NCBI RefSeq assembly: GCF_037893015.1 | Contig: NC_133658.1 | Location: forward strand, 172,999,579 to 173,063,578 | Direction: 5' to 3' | DNA from: Macrotis lagotis | Lineage: Eukaryota > Chordata > Mammalia > Peramelemorphia > Peramelidae | Length of the DNA stretch: 64,000 nucleotides | Shown: piece by piece, positions 36,340 through 48,930 of the stretch | Layout: the number at the start of each line of letters is the position of its first letter | How positions within the stretch are numbered: the stretch's first letter is position 1 | Translations under genes and position numbers: made by a program | The notes under the pieces: model-generated | Seen by the model: the letters and a program-made list of their open reading frames with translations, nothing else | Databases searched by the model: none | Told to the model about the DNA's origin: nothing

Positions 36340-36520
36340 CAACCAGCCCAATAAACATTCATTAAGCACCCACAATAAGCCAGGCATTGTACAGAAGACT
36401 GAGAATATAATCAGTCAAAAGAAAGATAAGCCCCCTTCCCTTAAGACAATCTAATTGAGGGGGGTGGGGGTGGGGTGAACAGGAGACAATATACCAAAAA
36501 AAAAAAAAAAAAAGACATGA
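36340..36520 (-). mobile_element. L2 3' end, antisense, then poly-A
   Basis: AAACATTCATTAAGCACCCA, AAGCCAGGCATTGTACAG, then a 20-base A run at about 36495. Confidence 0.6.
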
Positions 36521-36529
36521 AAGCAGAGT

Positions 36530-38480
36530 TGGGTGAGACCTTGGGGCATCTCATTCCATGGAGTTGAAAGTAAGGCAAAGCAGCAGATGCAGAATGCACT
36601 GAGTCAGAGTCCAGAGACCTTATCTTCTTTTCTTTGCTTCCACTATCATATGGTTTTGCACATAATAGATACTCCACAGGTATATGCTGAAGTGGATGAA
36701 ATTCAGTAGTTTATTTTTCTAAGTTAACCAGGTTGAACAATAAAAGAGATACCTGGGTTCACTTTCTGTGTGTGTGTACAATAGCATTTTTTTTTTAATC
36801 CATTAAAGCTCAGTTCTAACTTGGTCAGGGTAAGAGACAGAGCATTACAAACAACTGGTGTAGAAAAAGATTAAGGATCGAGTTTAGATTTCCCTCCCCA
36901 GGGTCTAACCTCAGGCATGTTCAGAGACTGCAACTCAGTTGGGAATAAAGTTGCCATTTATGAATTAGTCTTTCAATTAAAAACAGAGAAACAAAAAACT
37001 CCAGGTCAGTTTTCTCCCTTTCATAGAAATGGAATGCCCATGAAATGAGTGCCTGAAAATCCAGTGAATGTTTGAGCAACTTCCTTTTGAAGGAAATGAG
37101 AAATGTCTCTGTTGAGCTGAATGTGCAGTGTTGATATTTTAAGTGGTTTTGTTTTTTCTTTATGGAATTTAAGGAGAACATATGACTTTGATTGTGTGCA
37201 TCGGAAGGACTCCAGGGAAAGGTTAAACTGGAAGATAGCACCAAGGGGCAGGAAGTGAAAGAAACAAAGATACATTTAGAATTGAGACAGCTGTCGCTAT
37301 TGAGACTAGCAGTATGCACATTACTGAAATGCAGGGAAGCACTATTTTAACTTGGAAAAAAAATAATAAGTCATTTGTAATCATTTCCTGAAGGAGACTG
37401 CAAAGCAAGGACACCAGAGCTGTTTGAAAAGCCGTTAAGCAATTTCCTGGAGGAAACTGAAAATGAGCAAGAAACGAACTCCAGAGACACCCGTCAGCCT
37501 CTATCATGCATTGGCACTTCACATGTAATGCTTTCTCCTGTAGCTCATGAGACTTGGTAAAATATTGAGGTGGTAGTTTGCACAACTAAAGACATATGAT
37601 GTGCTGGTAAATCTTCAACAAGAAGAAAAAATGAATACAGGAAACATGTTCAAGTTTAATGTGCATCATTAATATTTTCTCCATCAGTTTCTTAACTCTA
37701 GACAGTCAACCAACAAAACAAGTTCTGATTTGTTATGTTTGACTGTATCTTACATAATATGCTCACGGAGGAAATTTAATAATCATCTTGCAAGCCAGTT
37801 CAAGCTGGCACTAGCACAACCCTAACTATAAATAACTGAGAAAAAGAAATGTTAGTCTCATGTCTACTTTGCTTCCTTAGGCCTTACTGATTACAATAGA
37901 GTGGGACCTTGCTATATTCACGCATTATTAGCACTGATGAAAAAAACTTTTCTTAGGGTGAACTGTTACTAGACATTTTATAATGTAATAGATTAAGTAG
38001 AATTTTGAATCCATCAGGTTGATCATTAACAAAGTCAACTGTCATTTGGCAGAGGATCTGTTATCTCAATGAAGACATTCCCTCCAACACTGCAGATCTC
38101 AATCTTACTTGTACTTCTCCATCCTGCGACATTCTCATCCATGACTTCCCACAAATAGCTCAACCTAATATATCATCCCCTCTATAACAATATGTTTATG
38201 TTTTAACAAACTCTAGGTAACACTTTTTCCCCCAGTTACCATGTGATATCTTTCATCAAATCAGAGAGAATTAGATAGAATTTGATAGAATTATCCAATA
38301 TTGCTGTGGCCATGTCAACCAAGGGGAAAAGTTCAACTGTGCTCAACACTAGCTTTGCTTTCACTTATACCCAAGGAATATCCCATATGGAACCAGGGTC
38401 TCCCAGAATGTAAGATAACTGTAACAGGAAAAGAGAGCGGAATGAAAGTTTGGATTCTGTCACCAAGAAATACTCAAGAG
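36530..38480. other. Repeat-poor stretch, possible conserved non-coding sequence
   Basis: I recognise no repeat family over almost 2 kb, unlike most of the window. A repeated motif pair lies at 37383-37400 and 37442-37459 (ATTTCCTGRAGGARACTG). The overlapping minus frames at 36921-37585 (84-132 codons) share no start context or domain, and I do not call them genes. Confidence 0.35.
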
Positions 38481-38664
38481 CAGAGGTGTCAAAAAACTCA
38501 AGGTGAAAGCCTAGCCAACATAAAATGTAATGGGGAAATACTTAAAATAAATAAAAATATAATAGGACAGAATATTGTGATATGGTTTTCTAAATCAATA
38601 TGTGGTTTGCAGGGATCGTTATGCATGGATTAGTGGTTCTACTTTCTATTTGTGTTTGACACAA
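38481..38664. mobile_element. hAT-like non-autonomous DNA transposon
   Basis: It begins CAGAGGTGTCAAAAA and ends near TTTGTGTTTGACAC, so the ends are inverted. The interior ATATGGTTTTCTAAATCAAT and GCAGGGATCGTTATGC match a widespread hAT MITE. The possible 8-base duplication is CTCAAGAG / CACAAGAG. Confidence 0.75.
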
Positions 38665-39264
38665 GAGCATATGATGGTTGGTTACTCAATCAGTATTCCA
38701 TTCCCACTGCTGTGTCTCTATTATATTCAGTTTCTTTATATCTGAATGTGATTCATTCATTGTCTGGCTCACGTTCCTAGCTACTTAGCCATGACTCTTC
38801 CCACCATGGCAATCAAGTCTCTGAAATAAAGCTCATTATTAGTAAATAGATGTATGCAATAGTCCTATGCATCACTGAAGCAGCATTCCATTCCCTCCAA
38901 AGCCCTCAGGAGAGAATCTTATTCTTTATGATTCAAGCTGAAGACTAAAAGAAACAGAGAGTTTATTTATTTAATGCAAAAAACTTCCTCACTCTTATCA
39001 GGCAAAAGAAGGGGTAGTTTAGCCACTCACAGTGGTCAGTACTGAGCAAAAGCTCACCTTCTTCCTGGGCTCCAATGGCATCTGTAGAACTCTCATCCCA
39101 TTTTGATAGGAAGAGATGGGATGGAACAAGAGAGGTAGGATTTGCAAGGAGAGAAGAGAAAAGAATATAAAATAACATATCCCAGACCTCAAGCCAATTT
39201 CTAAGCTAACGAGAAAAAAGTCCAGAGGAGTAAAGATAGACCACAAAATACAATGCAACAGATA

Positions 39265-39318
39265 ATACATATACATATATATAAACTATGCATATATACA
39301 TATATATGCATATGCATG
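39265..39318. repeat. TA/CA-rich simple sequence
   Basis: Imperfect ATATAC/ATATGCAT repeats. Confidence 0.8.
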
Positions 39319-39461
39319 TAAAGCACATCCACATAATTCTGCCTTAGTTGTTAATTAAAAATGTCATCATGTCTGAAATGGAAAGAGGGAAGAGAAGGGC
39401 CCCTCCATCAGATATCCCCCAAGAAAGTATTATACCTGCACTGTATACTTTTAATTTTCAA

Positions 39462-39681
39462 TTCAGGGATTCTTTATCTTTTTGAGTTGTGGATCCTTTG
39501 GCTAATCTTACAGATCCCTTTCAGAATATTTTTAATTCAAAATTGAATTTTAATTCAAAATAGCTAAATTTCAGTTTGAGGTTTGTAAAAATAAATAAGA
39601 ATTTTTTCTAAATTCCAAATTTCAAAATCCAAATTCATAGACTCCCTGAAATCAATCCACAGACTCTAGATTAATGATCTT
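39462..39681. mobile_element. Old DNA-transposon MITE (hAT-like)
   Basis: TTGAGTTGTGGATCCTTTGG at the left is mirrored by CCACAGACTCTAGATTAATG at the right. The centre is A/T-rich with AATTCAAAAT repeats. Confidence 0.45.
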
Positions 39682-39689
39682 TTAAATAA

Positions 39690-41028
39690 CTAATACTTAA
39701 TAATTTACATTTTAATAATTATTAAAATAGTTTTTAAATGAATTGTATAGTGTGTCTATTTTTTTTTTTAAATTTGACTTTGCTAGACCAAGCCAGTTTT
39801 AGGATTCAGACAATATGGTGACACCTGAGCTTGCTTTGAGGAAAATGAGAGATACAATCAAGCAGAGGTAAAGAGGAAGTGTGATCCAAACATGGGCCTC
39901 AATATGTTACTGGCCCAAGATTGTCTTGTTGCATTTTATTACAGAAATCCAGAGAAAGGAAACCTCCTGTAAACTCCACAGGATTCCATTTCAAAGGCCT
40001 ATTGTAAAAGGCTATCTTAATAGTGAAATTTCCTCTTTCTCAGCTTGGTCCTAATGTCTCCCACAGTAATTCTGCTTGTGTCAAAAGTTCCATAACAAAA
40101 GGAATAACAACACAGACATGCAAGGTGTTTAATAAGCATCCATTTAAAGACTTGTAGAAAAAAATCACAGATTGACCATTTGGGAAACTCTTTAAATGAA
40201 TTCCAATTTTCGTGGTTCCCATTTCATTCCTTAGATGGCTTCTGCTTTGCAGGAAATTTGTTTCTGTAGCCACTGGGTGTCACTCCAGTCTCACTGAAGG
40301 CTCACTACTTAGTGCCAAGCTCAAAACACTTCCATCTTCACCGGAAAGAACAGTTTTCTCTATGGCTCTGTCTCCCCCAACAAAGTCAAGTGGATATCAG
40401 AGGCCATCATCACACAGAGCATGTTCCCCTCACCCTATGTTGCTTGTTGCAGTAATTTTGGAAAAACTAAACCTAACTTTGATTCTCACCTCTGTTACCT
40501 GCAAGCTGTGACTGAACAAATAGCTTCATGTTTCCCTATTATACTCTAAAACTTCTGGGAGCCATACTGCATTTCTCAAAAGTCCTGCTGTTTCCTTATC
40601 CATAAATCTAGGGGTATTGGCCTGGATTGTCAAAGGCCCTTCCAAGTTTAATATTCTATAGGGTTGTTTTTTTTTCCTGCCCAGGAAAATCCAGTAATTC
40701 AGTTCTCTTCTTTACATTTTATAAATAGATAGTAAGGTTTTCCTGATCAGCTTTCATTTAGAAAAATGGAATGAGTTGTGTGAATGAGATTTCTCTGATA
40801 TCTAGAACAGGAAACCTGCCTTGCAGAAAACATGCACCCAGCTGTTGTACAACATGGGCTTTTAGCAATATGAAGAAATCATTCTAGTGTTGCACAGAGC
40901 CATCTGGGTAGCCATTTGGATCCCTGAGAAAATGCTACATCCTCCATGTAGCCCAAGCAGAAGCATTTCCCCTTTCCTGTGAAGTCTGCTACTTCTTTTT
41001 GCTTCTACTTTTATGCTCAATTTTATAC
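39690..41028. other. Unassigned, repeat-poor stretch
   Basis: No gene or clear repeat. A 99-codon plus frame (40212-40511) and an opposing 77-codon frame look like chance. Confidence 0.4.
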
Positions 41029-41030
41029 AA

Positions 41031-41107
41031 GACATCCTAAAAGTCTTAGTGCTGATTTCAACTATAATAGCTTTAATAAGTTTAAGCTGCTCTAAAACTT
41101 TTGGTAC
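41031..41107. mobile_element. Tc1/mariner-type MITE
   Basis: ATCCTAAAAGTCTTAGTGCT at the left is matched in reverse complement by AGCTGCTCTAAAACTTTTGG at the right, giving a near-palindrome of about 77 bases, flanked by TA on at least the right side. Confidence 0.55.
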
Positions 41108-41179
41108 AAGCTAAATTTACATAATATAAAAGTCTTATTTCTCCCTTGAGCAATTTGAGGGCAAGGACCTATTTCATTT

Positions 41180-41260
41180 CAGTTTAATTCAACAGAATTT
41201 TAAGTAGCACCTATTATATCCTGTGCTGTATTCTGGGGGATTCAAAAAGCAACAATAAAT
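41180..41260 (-). mobile_element. L2 3' end fragment, antisense
   Basis: TTTTAAGTAGCACCTATTAT then CTGTGCTGTATTCTGGGGG. Confidence 0.5.
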
Positions 41261-42189
41261 ATTATCTCATGAGGTTTTTGGTTGTCTTATATGGCAATGC
41301 TCACAAGTATATGCAAAAGAGACTGCTATGAAAAAAAAAACCCTTGAAGTTGATGCATCAAAATCAGTTGCAGAAGATGAAGAGATCGAGAAATTTTAGG
41401 AAACTCATTTGGATTGCCTTTGGGGAAGTACAAAGTTCTTCTAATGATTAAGAGCTTTTCCCTGAACAATGACCCATCTTTTTTAATATCAATATTCTCC
41501 TGGTGTAAGTCAGAGAACATTACATCTTGAAAGAATTGAAATTAAAGATTATGCAGAAGACAACAGAAAGGTATTTGGGAGATGAACAGATGGCAACACA
41601 TTACATGCAGGGAATTATGAAAGAGAAACAACGTAAAGGATGTAATCAAAGAAATGTTAAAGTGAAAAAGAGGGTCTGGTCTTAAGGCAAAAGCAAGGTA
41701 AAACTGATAGATGATCTGCTGACTTCAGTGTTATCCTTACAATGGCAAAAGAAATTGATGAAAGCAGACTTCCTGTGACAATGTCATGAGAGAACATGGA
41801 CAAAAATAACACTGGATGGACAGGCATGAATAGGTTTGAATCTACATGGTTGGAAGGAATGTCCACAGAATCATTTGAGCATGTCATTTTCAATCTGAGA
41901 TTACTGACATAATATTAAAATACCAGAGTCTGTGAAAGAAGAAGCAATGTTGCACCCCAGGCCTGTGTTTCAGAAAATAAATATTTTTCAATATACAATA
42001 TGATTTATTATTAGGTTGATAGTTGGAGTTTTTTTTTTACACAGTCTGATAATACCAGGCTATTTTTTGAAGGAAATAATAAGATTACATTCAGTTCTAA
42101 CGATATATTCTTTTCCCTCGCTATGTAAACACAGCCATAACAAACTAAAGCGGGGTTTTTCCCCCCTAAGTACTTAATGAAATTAATAT
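41261..42189. other. Unassigned stretch
   Basis: No gene or repeat recognised. The 62- to 78-codon frames have no motif. Confidence 0.4.
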
Positions 42190-43533
42190 TCCTTTGGATT
42201 AAATTTGATTCTTAGGAAGATAACACATATGCTCCAACAAGTACCTTTGACATTCTCTGGCTTCCATTTCATCATTTGACTGAAAACTATGGTTTTCTGA
42301 ATTGCCAGATCTAATGGCATTTTCTCAATTCTCATCATTCTTGTCCTCTCTTTATTCTTTGATGCTGTCAACCATCTTCTCCTTGATATTATCTTTCTAG
42401 GTTTTCATTACACCGCTCTCTCCTAGTCCTCTTTCATACAAGCCTGCTCCTTCTTAATCTTCTTTGATTCATCTAGGTCATGATCAATAATCCTTAGTGT
42501 CTCCTAAGTCTTTTGTTCTGCGCTCTCTTCTCTTCTCCATCTATACTATTTCACTTGGTGATCTCATGGATTCAGCTATCTTTATGCAGATGATTCTCAG
42601 ATCTATTTCTCCAGCCCTAAACTCTTTTCTGATCCCCAATCTTGCATCTCCAAGATACCTAGAACTGTATGTTCTGTAAACATGCATCTCAAACTCAACA
42701 TATTCAAAGCATATTTTCTTTAAAACTTTTCCTTTTTCCTAACTTTTCTATTATTGTCAAATGTACCACCATGCTCCCAAGGTCCTCAGGCTCACAACTC
42801 CAGCGTAATCCTTGATTCTTCACTTTCTCTCATCTTCCAACTAGTTACCTAGTTCTTTGTAACATCTCTCCTATATACCTTCTTTTCTCTCTGACACTGA
42901 CACCAGCCTAGAGGAGGTTTTACCACTCCCCAGGCTATTACAATAACCTCCTATTCTGTGTCAAATCCTTCCCAACTCCAGTCCATCCACCACTACGCTG
43001 TCAAGCTGATCTTCCTAAAGCAAGAGTCCAACCATGTCATTCCTGTTTTCAATCAAGTCCAGCATCACCAGGATCAAATACAAAATTCTTTGTCTATTAA
43101 AGCTTTCATAATCTAGCCCTTTCCTACTTTTCTAGTCTTCTTATGTCTTTCACCACCCCACCCTCCTTCAGGTACTCTGCTATCCAGTGAAACTGCCTCC
43201 TTGTTTCTGTTCCATGAATCCAACAATCCACAGCTAACCTCAGGCATTTTCACGATTTTTCCCCAGATCTTGAACTCTCTCCTTCCTCATTTCTGCTTCC
43301 CAGCTTCCCTGGCTTCCTTCAAGTTTCATTTAAAGTCCCATCTTCTACAAGTAGCAGTCTTTCTCAGTTATCCTAATGTCCTACTTTGCTCTAAAATTAT
43401 CTCCAATTTACCCTGAATTTATCCTATTTGAATATAACTGTTTATATATTATCTTCACCATTAAACTGTGAACTCCTTGAGAATAGGGACTGCCATTTGC
43501 CTTTCTTAGCACAGTATATGGAACATTCATTGC
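42190..43533 (+). mobile_element. L2 LINE: reverse transcriptase remnant through 3' end
   Basis: It reads DAVNHLLLDI and GFHYTALS (42362-42420), as in the L2 RT DTVDH segment. The catalytic region follows near 42575 (IFMQMILRSIS in one frame, with ADD-like MQMIL). Then comes the L2 3' region (TGCTCCCAAGGTCCTCAGGC...CCAGGCTATTACAATAACCT...CACCAGGATCAAATACAAAA) and the end TTAGCACAGTATATGG. A SINE cuts the last bases, which resume at 43790. Confidence 0.8.
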
Positions 43534-43785
43534 AGCTGTTCAGTCATCGTGTCTGACTCTTTGTGACATCACGGACCATAGCACATCCATACTCTTCATG
43601 GACTTTTTTTGGCAAAGATACTAGAATGGCTTTCCATTTCCTTCTCCAACAGATGAAGGTAAAGCAAACTTAAGTGACTCATCCAGGGAGACACAGCTAC
43701 TAAGTGCCTGAGACTAGATTTGAACTCAGGTCTTCCTGACTCCAAGTTCAGCAGTAGTCTGTGTACTGAACCACCTAGCTACCGC
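43534..43785 (-). mobile_element. Core-SINE, long type, minus orientation
   Basis: GCTGTTCAGTCATCGTGTCT, CTTTCCATTTCCTTCTCC, AGTGACTCATCCAGGGAG and ACTGAACCACCTAGCTACC. It splits the L2 3' terminus. Confidence 0.88.
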
Positions 43786-44381
43786 TATGTTGACACATAG
43801 GTATTTAATAAATGCCTATTAAGTGCCTGACTCCAAAAATGTTTTGCTACATGATCAGCATCAACACTCAGATTTATCTAAGGATATCAATGGATTTTAA
43901 TTAAAACTAGAAGAGATCTCTTTTTTTTTTTGACTCCAGATTTGGAGTCAAAGGATCAAGATTAAAACCCAGGTTTTAGTACCTGTATGTCCTTAGACAG
44001 ATCACCTAATGTCCAATTAGGAACTTAACCTAAATGGTCTTCTAGCTCTATGGCTAGAATCTTATGGTTACTATATAATCCTTCCAGTTCCAAATACTTT
44101 GAGTATCTTCTTGATCCTTTTGAAGGGGCTATGCCTCAATTCTATAATCTGAATTCTACAACTTATTTCCTATAAAACTACTTCTTGTGATCTACTTCCT
44201 TTTGCTCAGCTATATACTAGGCTAATCATTATATTATTTATAAAGTGATTTATAATTTTCATTAATAATGATGAAAATAGTCATAGCAATTTATAAGGAA
44301 AATAGTATGCTTTTTCTCTGAAGGTGTATGTTTCAAACAAAAGGAATGGGAGCAACAACAAGATTTGTAGACATAATTAAA

Positions 44382-44510
44382 CAATTAAGTGGCACAATGG
44401 ATAGAGCACCTGCCCTGGAGTCAGAAAGATATGAGTTCAAATTCAACTTCAGACACGTACTAGCTGTGTGACCCTGGGCAAGTCACTTAACCCCAATTAC
44501 CCCCCAAGAA
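44382..44510 (+). mobile_element. tRNA-derived SINE
   Basis: AAGTGGCACAATGGATAGAG, GAGTTCAAATTCAAC and CTGTGTGACCCTGGGCAAG. Confidence 0.9.
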
Positions 44511-45795
44511 AGGAGGAAAGGAGGTAAGGAAGAAAGAAAAAGATTACTGAGTCCCAAATTGTCATAATGATAAGCTTAAGATTCTGTTAAGAGAGCAGAA
44601 GAGTAAACAGTACTCAGTCTCCTGACAATTTTTGTCCACCCTAATCACAGGGGTTTGTGGAACCGGTTGAGAACCTATCCCCAAGTGCAAAATTAAATCT
44701 ATGGTGGTGCAGTCAGTGCTTTTCACCAACCAAATGTCAATGGCACCAAAAGAACCTAAAAGCAATGGAACTTGGTACTTAATTACAAAAATAATTAGTT
44801 AAAATTGGAAGCTACAAGCTACATCTTCTAATACTGCAGATCCATTATGTTTGAGTTCTCAGCTTCTCTATCATAACCCATCCAGTCTATTGAAAGTATA
44901 CTTCATGTCGCTTGCCTCAGGTATGACTATTCCCTATTTTGGGTCTGCCCTAATAATAAATTCTATCACTCCTTTGTATTCTGGAAACTCCATGGTATGC
45001 CTAACAAGACTACAGGAAGGATAAATGGGTACAGAATCGGCTGAAAGATAGCATGCAGTTTGATTATATAATTGTCCCAATAATAGGAGATTCTAACATG
45101 TTATTTTAATGGGTCTGTGAATCCATCTATTCACTATGCATTTTCATTTTATCAACATGTATTTTCCCAGTCAATGTTTTTTTCCCAATTTTCCTAACAA
45201 TTCTATGACTATCAAAGAGGGAAGGGGGAATGTTTGGCATTTAAATTGCATTTTTTTAACAAAGGCATGTTATGTTATCATAAAAATAGAGTCAAGAGTG
45301 ATAAAGTTCATAAAACTTCCAGTCCAACCTTCAAGTCCATCATCCAGGTAAGCAACTCCTGTAGACAAAGAGCCAGACCCTTCCATGAACTGTCACCTCC
45401 AGGGCAGGAAGGCATCCTAAGAGATATGAGATAGTACATTCCAGGAAAGTCAAACCTCTACTGTCATCTTCCTTAAGAGATAACCTAAGACCCTAAGCCC
45501 AAGAGTCTTGGGAATAGCAGTGCCTACCAGACTACTGACCCAGATTCCAGCCAGCATCACAGGAAGCAATCTCTGTGGAGATGTGACCTGTAAACCCCAT
45601 CTTCTCAGAGATTCAGCTACTGAAGACCCAGAAAATTACTTCTACCAATGTCCTGGGCAATATCAAAGGGTTCACTATCAAAGACAGAGATGATTTTATC
45701 AGTAAAAATGACATTAAAACCATATGCATTACCATCTGCTTTGCATCTGTTCTCTAAAGATCATGATTTCTTTTCACCTGACTTAAATGTGTTGT
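44511..45795. other. Unassigned stretch
   Basis: No gene or repeat family recognised. Four short plus frames near 45136-45887 lack any motif. Confidence 0.4.
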
Positions 45796-45799
45796 TTCT

Positions 45800-45905
45800 T
45801 TTATTAGAATGTGAGCTACTTGAGAGCAAGAATTGTATTGCTTTTCTATTTATATGCTCAGCACTTTGCACAGTGTTTTGCATGTAATAAATATTTGATA
45901 ATTTA
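45800..45905 (+). mobile_element. L2 3' end fragment
   Basis: GAATGTGAGCTACTTGAGAG, TCAGCACTTTGCACAGTG and TAATAAATATTTG. Confidence 0.7.
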
Positions 45906-46639
45906 TTTTATTTTTTCATTTAATGAATCGAAATTGTCAAGGAATCTAAGATTAAAACTGAGGGGGGGGTCCCCAAGCTATATTAGACAAAAGAGGAGAA
46001 TCGAAGTTAAGATTAGGACCTTTGCACAAAAATAGATAGGATATGGTAACTAAAAACCAAGAAAATAGCTGCTCAGTCATTATTTTGTTTTTGTACTTCC
46101 TCCCAAGGAGAATGATCATTGGAATGGAAAGGACAGAACAAAAATGGCTAGGGAGACATTCAAGAACTCCTAGCTGTCCTTGAAGAATTCAGGTTATGGG
46201 ACCCAGGTGTACTTTTTTTCTTTGAAATTTGGAGATACAATTGCTGAGGTTCGGTTAGTAATGTCCAAGATATGATGGAGAACAAGGGAAGCATTTGTGG
46301 GTATCCTGGGACCAGCTCCAGCCGACTTTCATTCAGTTTTCAGGAAGAGCAATTACACCTAAGCAATCAGTAAACATCATAAATTGTTTTTTGTTGATTT
46401 TTCAAACAATACAGTATTTAAAAAAATAGATTATTACACTTTTTAAAAAAATCTGTTGAATACATTTTTTCTCAGAGAGCCTGGTTGTTAAACAATAATT
46501 AGCACACCCCTTTGTGGCTCTATAAGCCTTGCTTGAGCTCAGGAGGAAGACAATAGGAGACCCAGGAATGAATCATCAACAGAGAGGAAGTCTGGTAACT
46601 TTAAGCTAAGAAAGATGAGGATGAGGATGAGGATAGTAA
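45906..46639. other. Unassigned stretch
   Basis: Only short homopolymers (a G run at 45962) and an unrecognised sequence. Confidence 0.4.
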
Positions 46640-46740
46640 CAATAACTACCATTTATATAGCTCTTTAATGTTTGAAAAGTATTTTAAATACATTATTTCA
46701 TTTGAGCCTCACAGCTGTCTTGGATTCCTGTAACATTATT
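46640..46740 (+). mobile_element. MAR1/MIR-type SINE fragment
   Basis: ACCATTTATATAGCTCTTTA, then CATTATTTCATTTGAGCCTC and ACAGCTGTCTTGG. Confidence 0.65.
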
Positions 46741-46749
46741 AAAGAGATG

Positions 46750-47865
46750 GTAGGTGAATATCTCCAAAATAAAACATTAATCCCATTTTGACAATGTTAT
46801 TCAACTAACAAAACAGGAGAATGCTGCAGAGTTCACCTAGATTTTTATCAAGCATTTCAATAGAGAAGATGGAGATAAGAACAGAAAATAGTACAAGAAG
46901 ATTACATTCAGAAACTGTTGAAGTAGTCATTGACAATTTGATACCAGTTTAGAAGCAGATGTCCAATGGAGTCTCAGATTCTCCATTTTGAAATGTGCTA
47001 TTGAACATTTTTATCAATGACAGGGAAAATCAAAGATAGGATGTCTATTATTTATCAGATAAATAATATCAGTCACAAACCAGGAGTGATAAGCAGCATA
47101 TTATATAACAGAGGCAGAATTTCAGAGATTTTTGTCAAAATAGAACATTTTACTATATATATATACTATATATATAGAATATATATAGTAAAATGAATTT
47201 TAATAGAATAAATATGAAGTCTTAAACGTGATTTTTAAAGAATGAATAGTTAGAAAATTGAAAAATAATATAGACTCAATATGATTCATAAAGTAGGATT
47301 CAGAAATCAAAAAGGCTAAGCATATTTTTAGAGATATGAAGGTGACAGTTCCATTGTACATTGCCCTGAGTAGTGTTCTCTCTTTTGGATACTGATTTGG
47401 CAAAAGACATGGGTAAGGTGGAGAATACTCAGTGAAGACTATCATAAAGGAGAAGAACCTCAAGTTCATGTCATAGGAGAACTTGATAAAAAGCCCAGGA
47501 AATCTTTAGCTTGCAGAAAAGAATAATACAGAGCAAATTGAGGATAGGGGAATAATAGATGTCTTCAAATAATTTAAAGGTTGTGATGAGGAAGAGAGAA
47601 TTGTTCTACTTTACCACAAAGAACAGAACTTCATGAAAGTTGCAATAAAAATTTAAACTTGATGTAAGGCCAAACCTTTTAACAATCAGAACTATACAAA
47701 AGTGGAACAGACTACACGAGAAAGTGATGGGTTTGTTTTCCAGGGTGTTCAAACCAAAGCTAGATGGCCACTTTTCATTTGTGATATAGTAGAGATTGAG
47801 TGGAAGACTACTGGACTGGGAGTCCTTTCTAGCCCTGAAATTCTGTGACTCCAACTCAATAATTG
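46750..47865 (+). mobile_element. L3/CR1-type LINE, RT remnant and 3' end
   Basis: GTTCACCTAGATTTTTATC (LDFYQAFQ), GGAGTCTCAGATTCTCC and AACATTTTTATCAATGACAG belong to the RT. The 3' end is GATGTCTTCAAATAATTTAA, AAACTTGATGTAAGGCC, AAAAGTGGAACAGACTAC and CTCCTTTCTAGCCCTG-like sequence to 47850. An AT-rich palindromic patch at 47151-47190 interrupts it. Confidence 0.75.
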
Positions 47866-47899
47866 GGAAACATTTTTGTATGTCATGATGTTTGAAGAG

Positions 47900-48265
47900 T
47901 TGACTTACCAGACTTACCTTGAGCAATGTATCACTCATCTTGCCTTCACATATTATTCATGCTGCTCTTCTTCCTTCAATGCCTTCTCCCTTCTTTCTGC
48001 CTACCATCCTACAAAACCAAGTTCAAGTCCCATTTGGAAGATTTCTTTGATCACATAAGCTTGATTGAGCTTCCCCTTCTTTCAGACCACAAATTATCTT
48101 CACTATCCATGTTGATGCTGAATTTTTGCGTTGTTCATGTGTTTAAGTTGATCTTCCAGATAAGACCATAATTTCTTTGATCATAGGGGACAATTTCAAA
48201 CCGCTATATCCTTAGACAGCATTTACAATAATCTTGGACACACAATAAGTGCTTAGAGTTGAATT
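47900..48265 (+). mobile_element. L2 3' end fragment
   Basis: CTTCAATGCCTTCTCCC, CCAAGTTCAAGTCCCATTTG, TTTCTTTGATCACATAAGC and a close with CACAATAAGTGCTTAGAG. Confidence 0.6.
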
Positions 48266-48653
48266 AAATTGGACTGCTATCTCATATAACATAAAACATA
48301 ATGGTGGCCCTTTTTCTTTTTAATGGCATTTAATCAAGTTTCTCTCAACTAGAATGTTCATAAAACTTGCAATAAGCAACACTTAGGTAACCTACATAGT
48401 GGGACTAAAGTCTTTGCCTTTGTTTCAACAAGTGTTATTCTCTAGGTATTGTACTATGCTGTTACCAAGGCAACAGCATTCAAACAGATGCAGGAATTGA
48501 AAAATCTGGTGTCTTACTTGCCATGGCCTTCTGATATATGATAATGCACAGTCTTGGAAAGAGGAAGGAAAGATCAGGATTAGAGTTACCTGGAAATTCT
48601 AGACTTTCCTGCTGGTACCTTCCCTCTGAGACTTCCTCGACATCCAACTAATC

Positions 48654-48655
<2 letters not shown>

Positions 48656-48689
<34 letters not shown>

Positions 48690-48699
48690 GTGCATGTAC

Positions 48700-48754
<55 letters not shown>

Positions 48755-48758
48755 GATG

Positions 48759-48806
<48 letters not shown>
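48656..48806. repeat. (GT)n(TA)n(GT)n(TA)n compound microsatellite
   Basis: Alternating GT and TA blocks over 150 bases. Confidence 0.97.
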
Positions 48807-48824
48807 CTTATAGGTATATAACTA

Positions 48825-48930
48825 TTTGTGAAAACCTTGAGAGCAAGGAGAATGTGTATGCCTTTCTTTGGGAGCTTTGTAGTTTGGCACATAAATAAGT
48901 CTAATAAATGTTTGTTGACTGACTGTTTAC
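48825..48930 (+). mobile_element. L2 3' end fragment
   Basis: ACCTTGAGAGCAAGGAG then TCTAATAAATGTTTGTTGAC. Confidence 0.55.

Noticed and set aside
36921..37585. Overlapping minus frames of 84-132 codons
   Set aside because: No recognisable protein family, no consistent splice context, and several overlapping frames open together, as expected by chance in AT-rich DNA.
40212..40511. 99-codon plus frame in repeat-poor DNA
   Set aside because: Ser/Pro-rich composition and an ATG in poor context; no domain and no flanking exon signals that I could defend.
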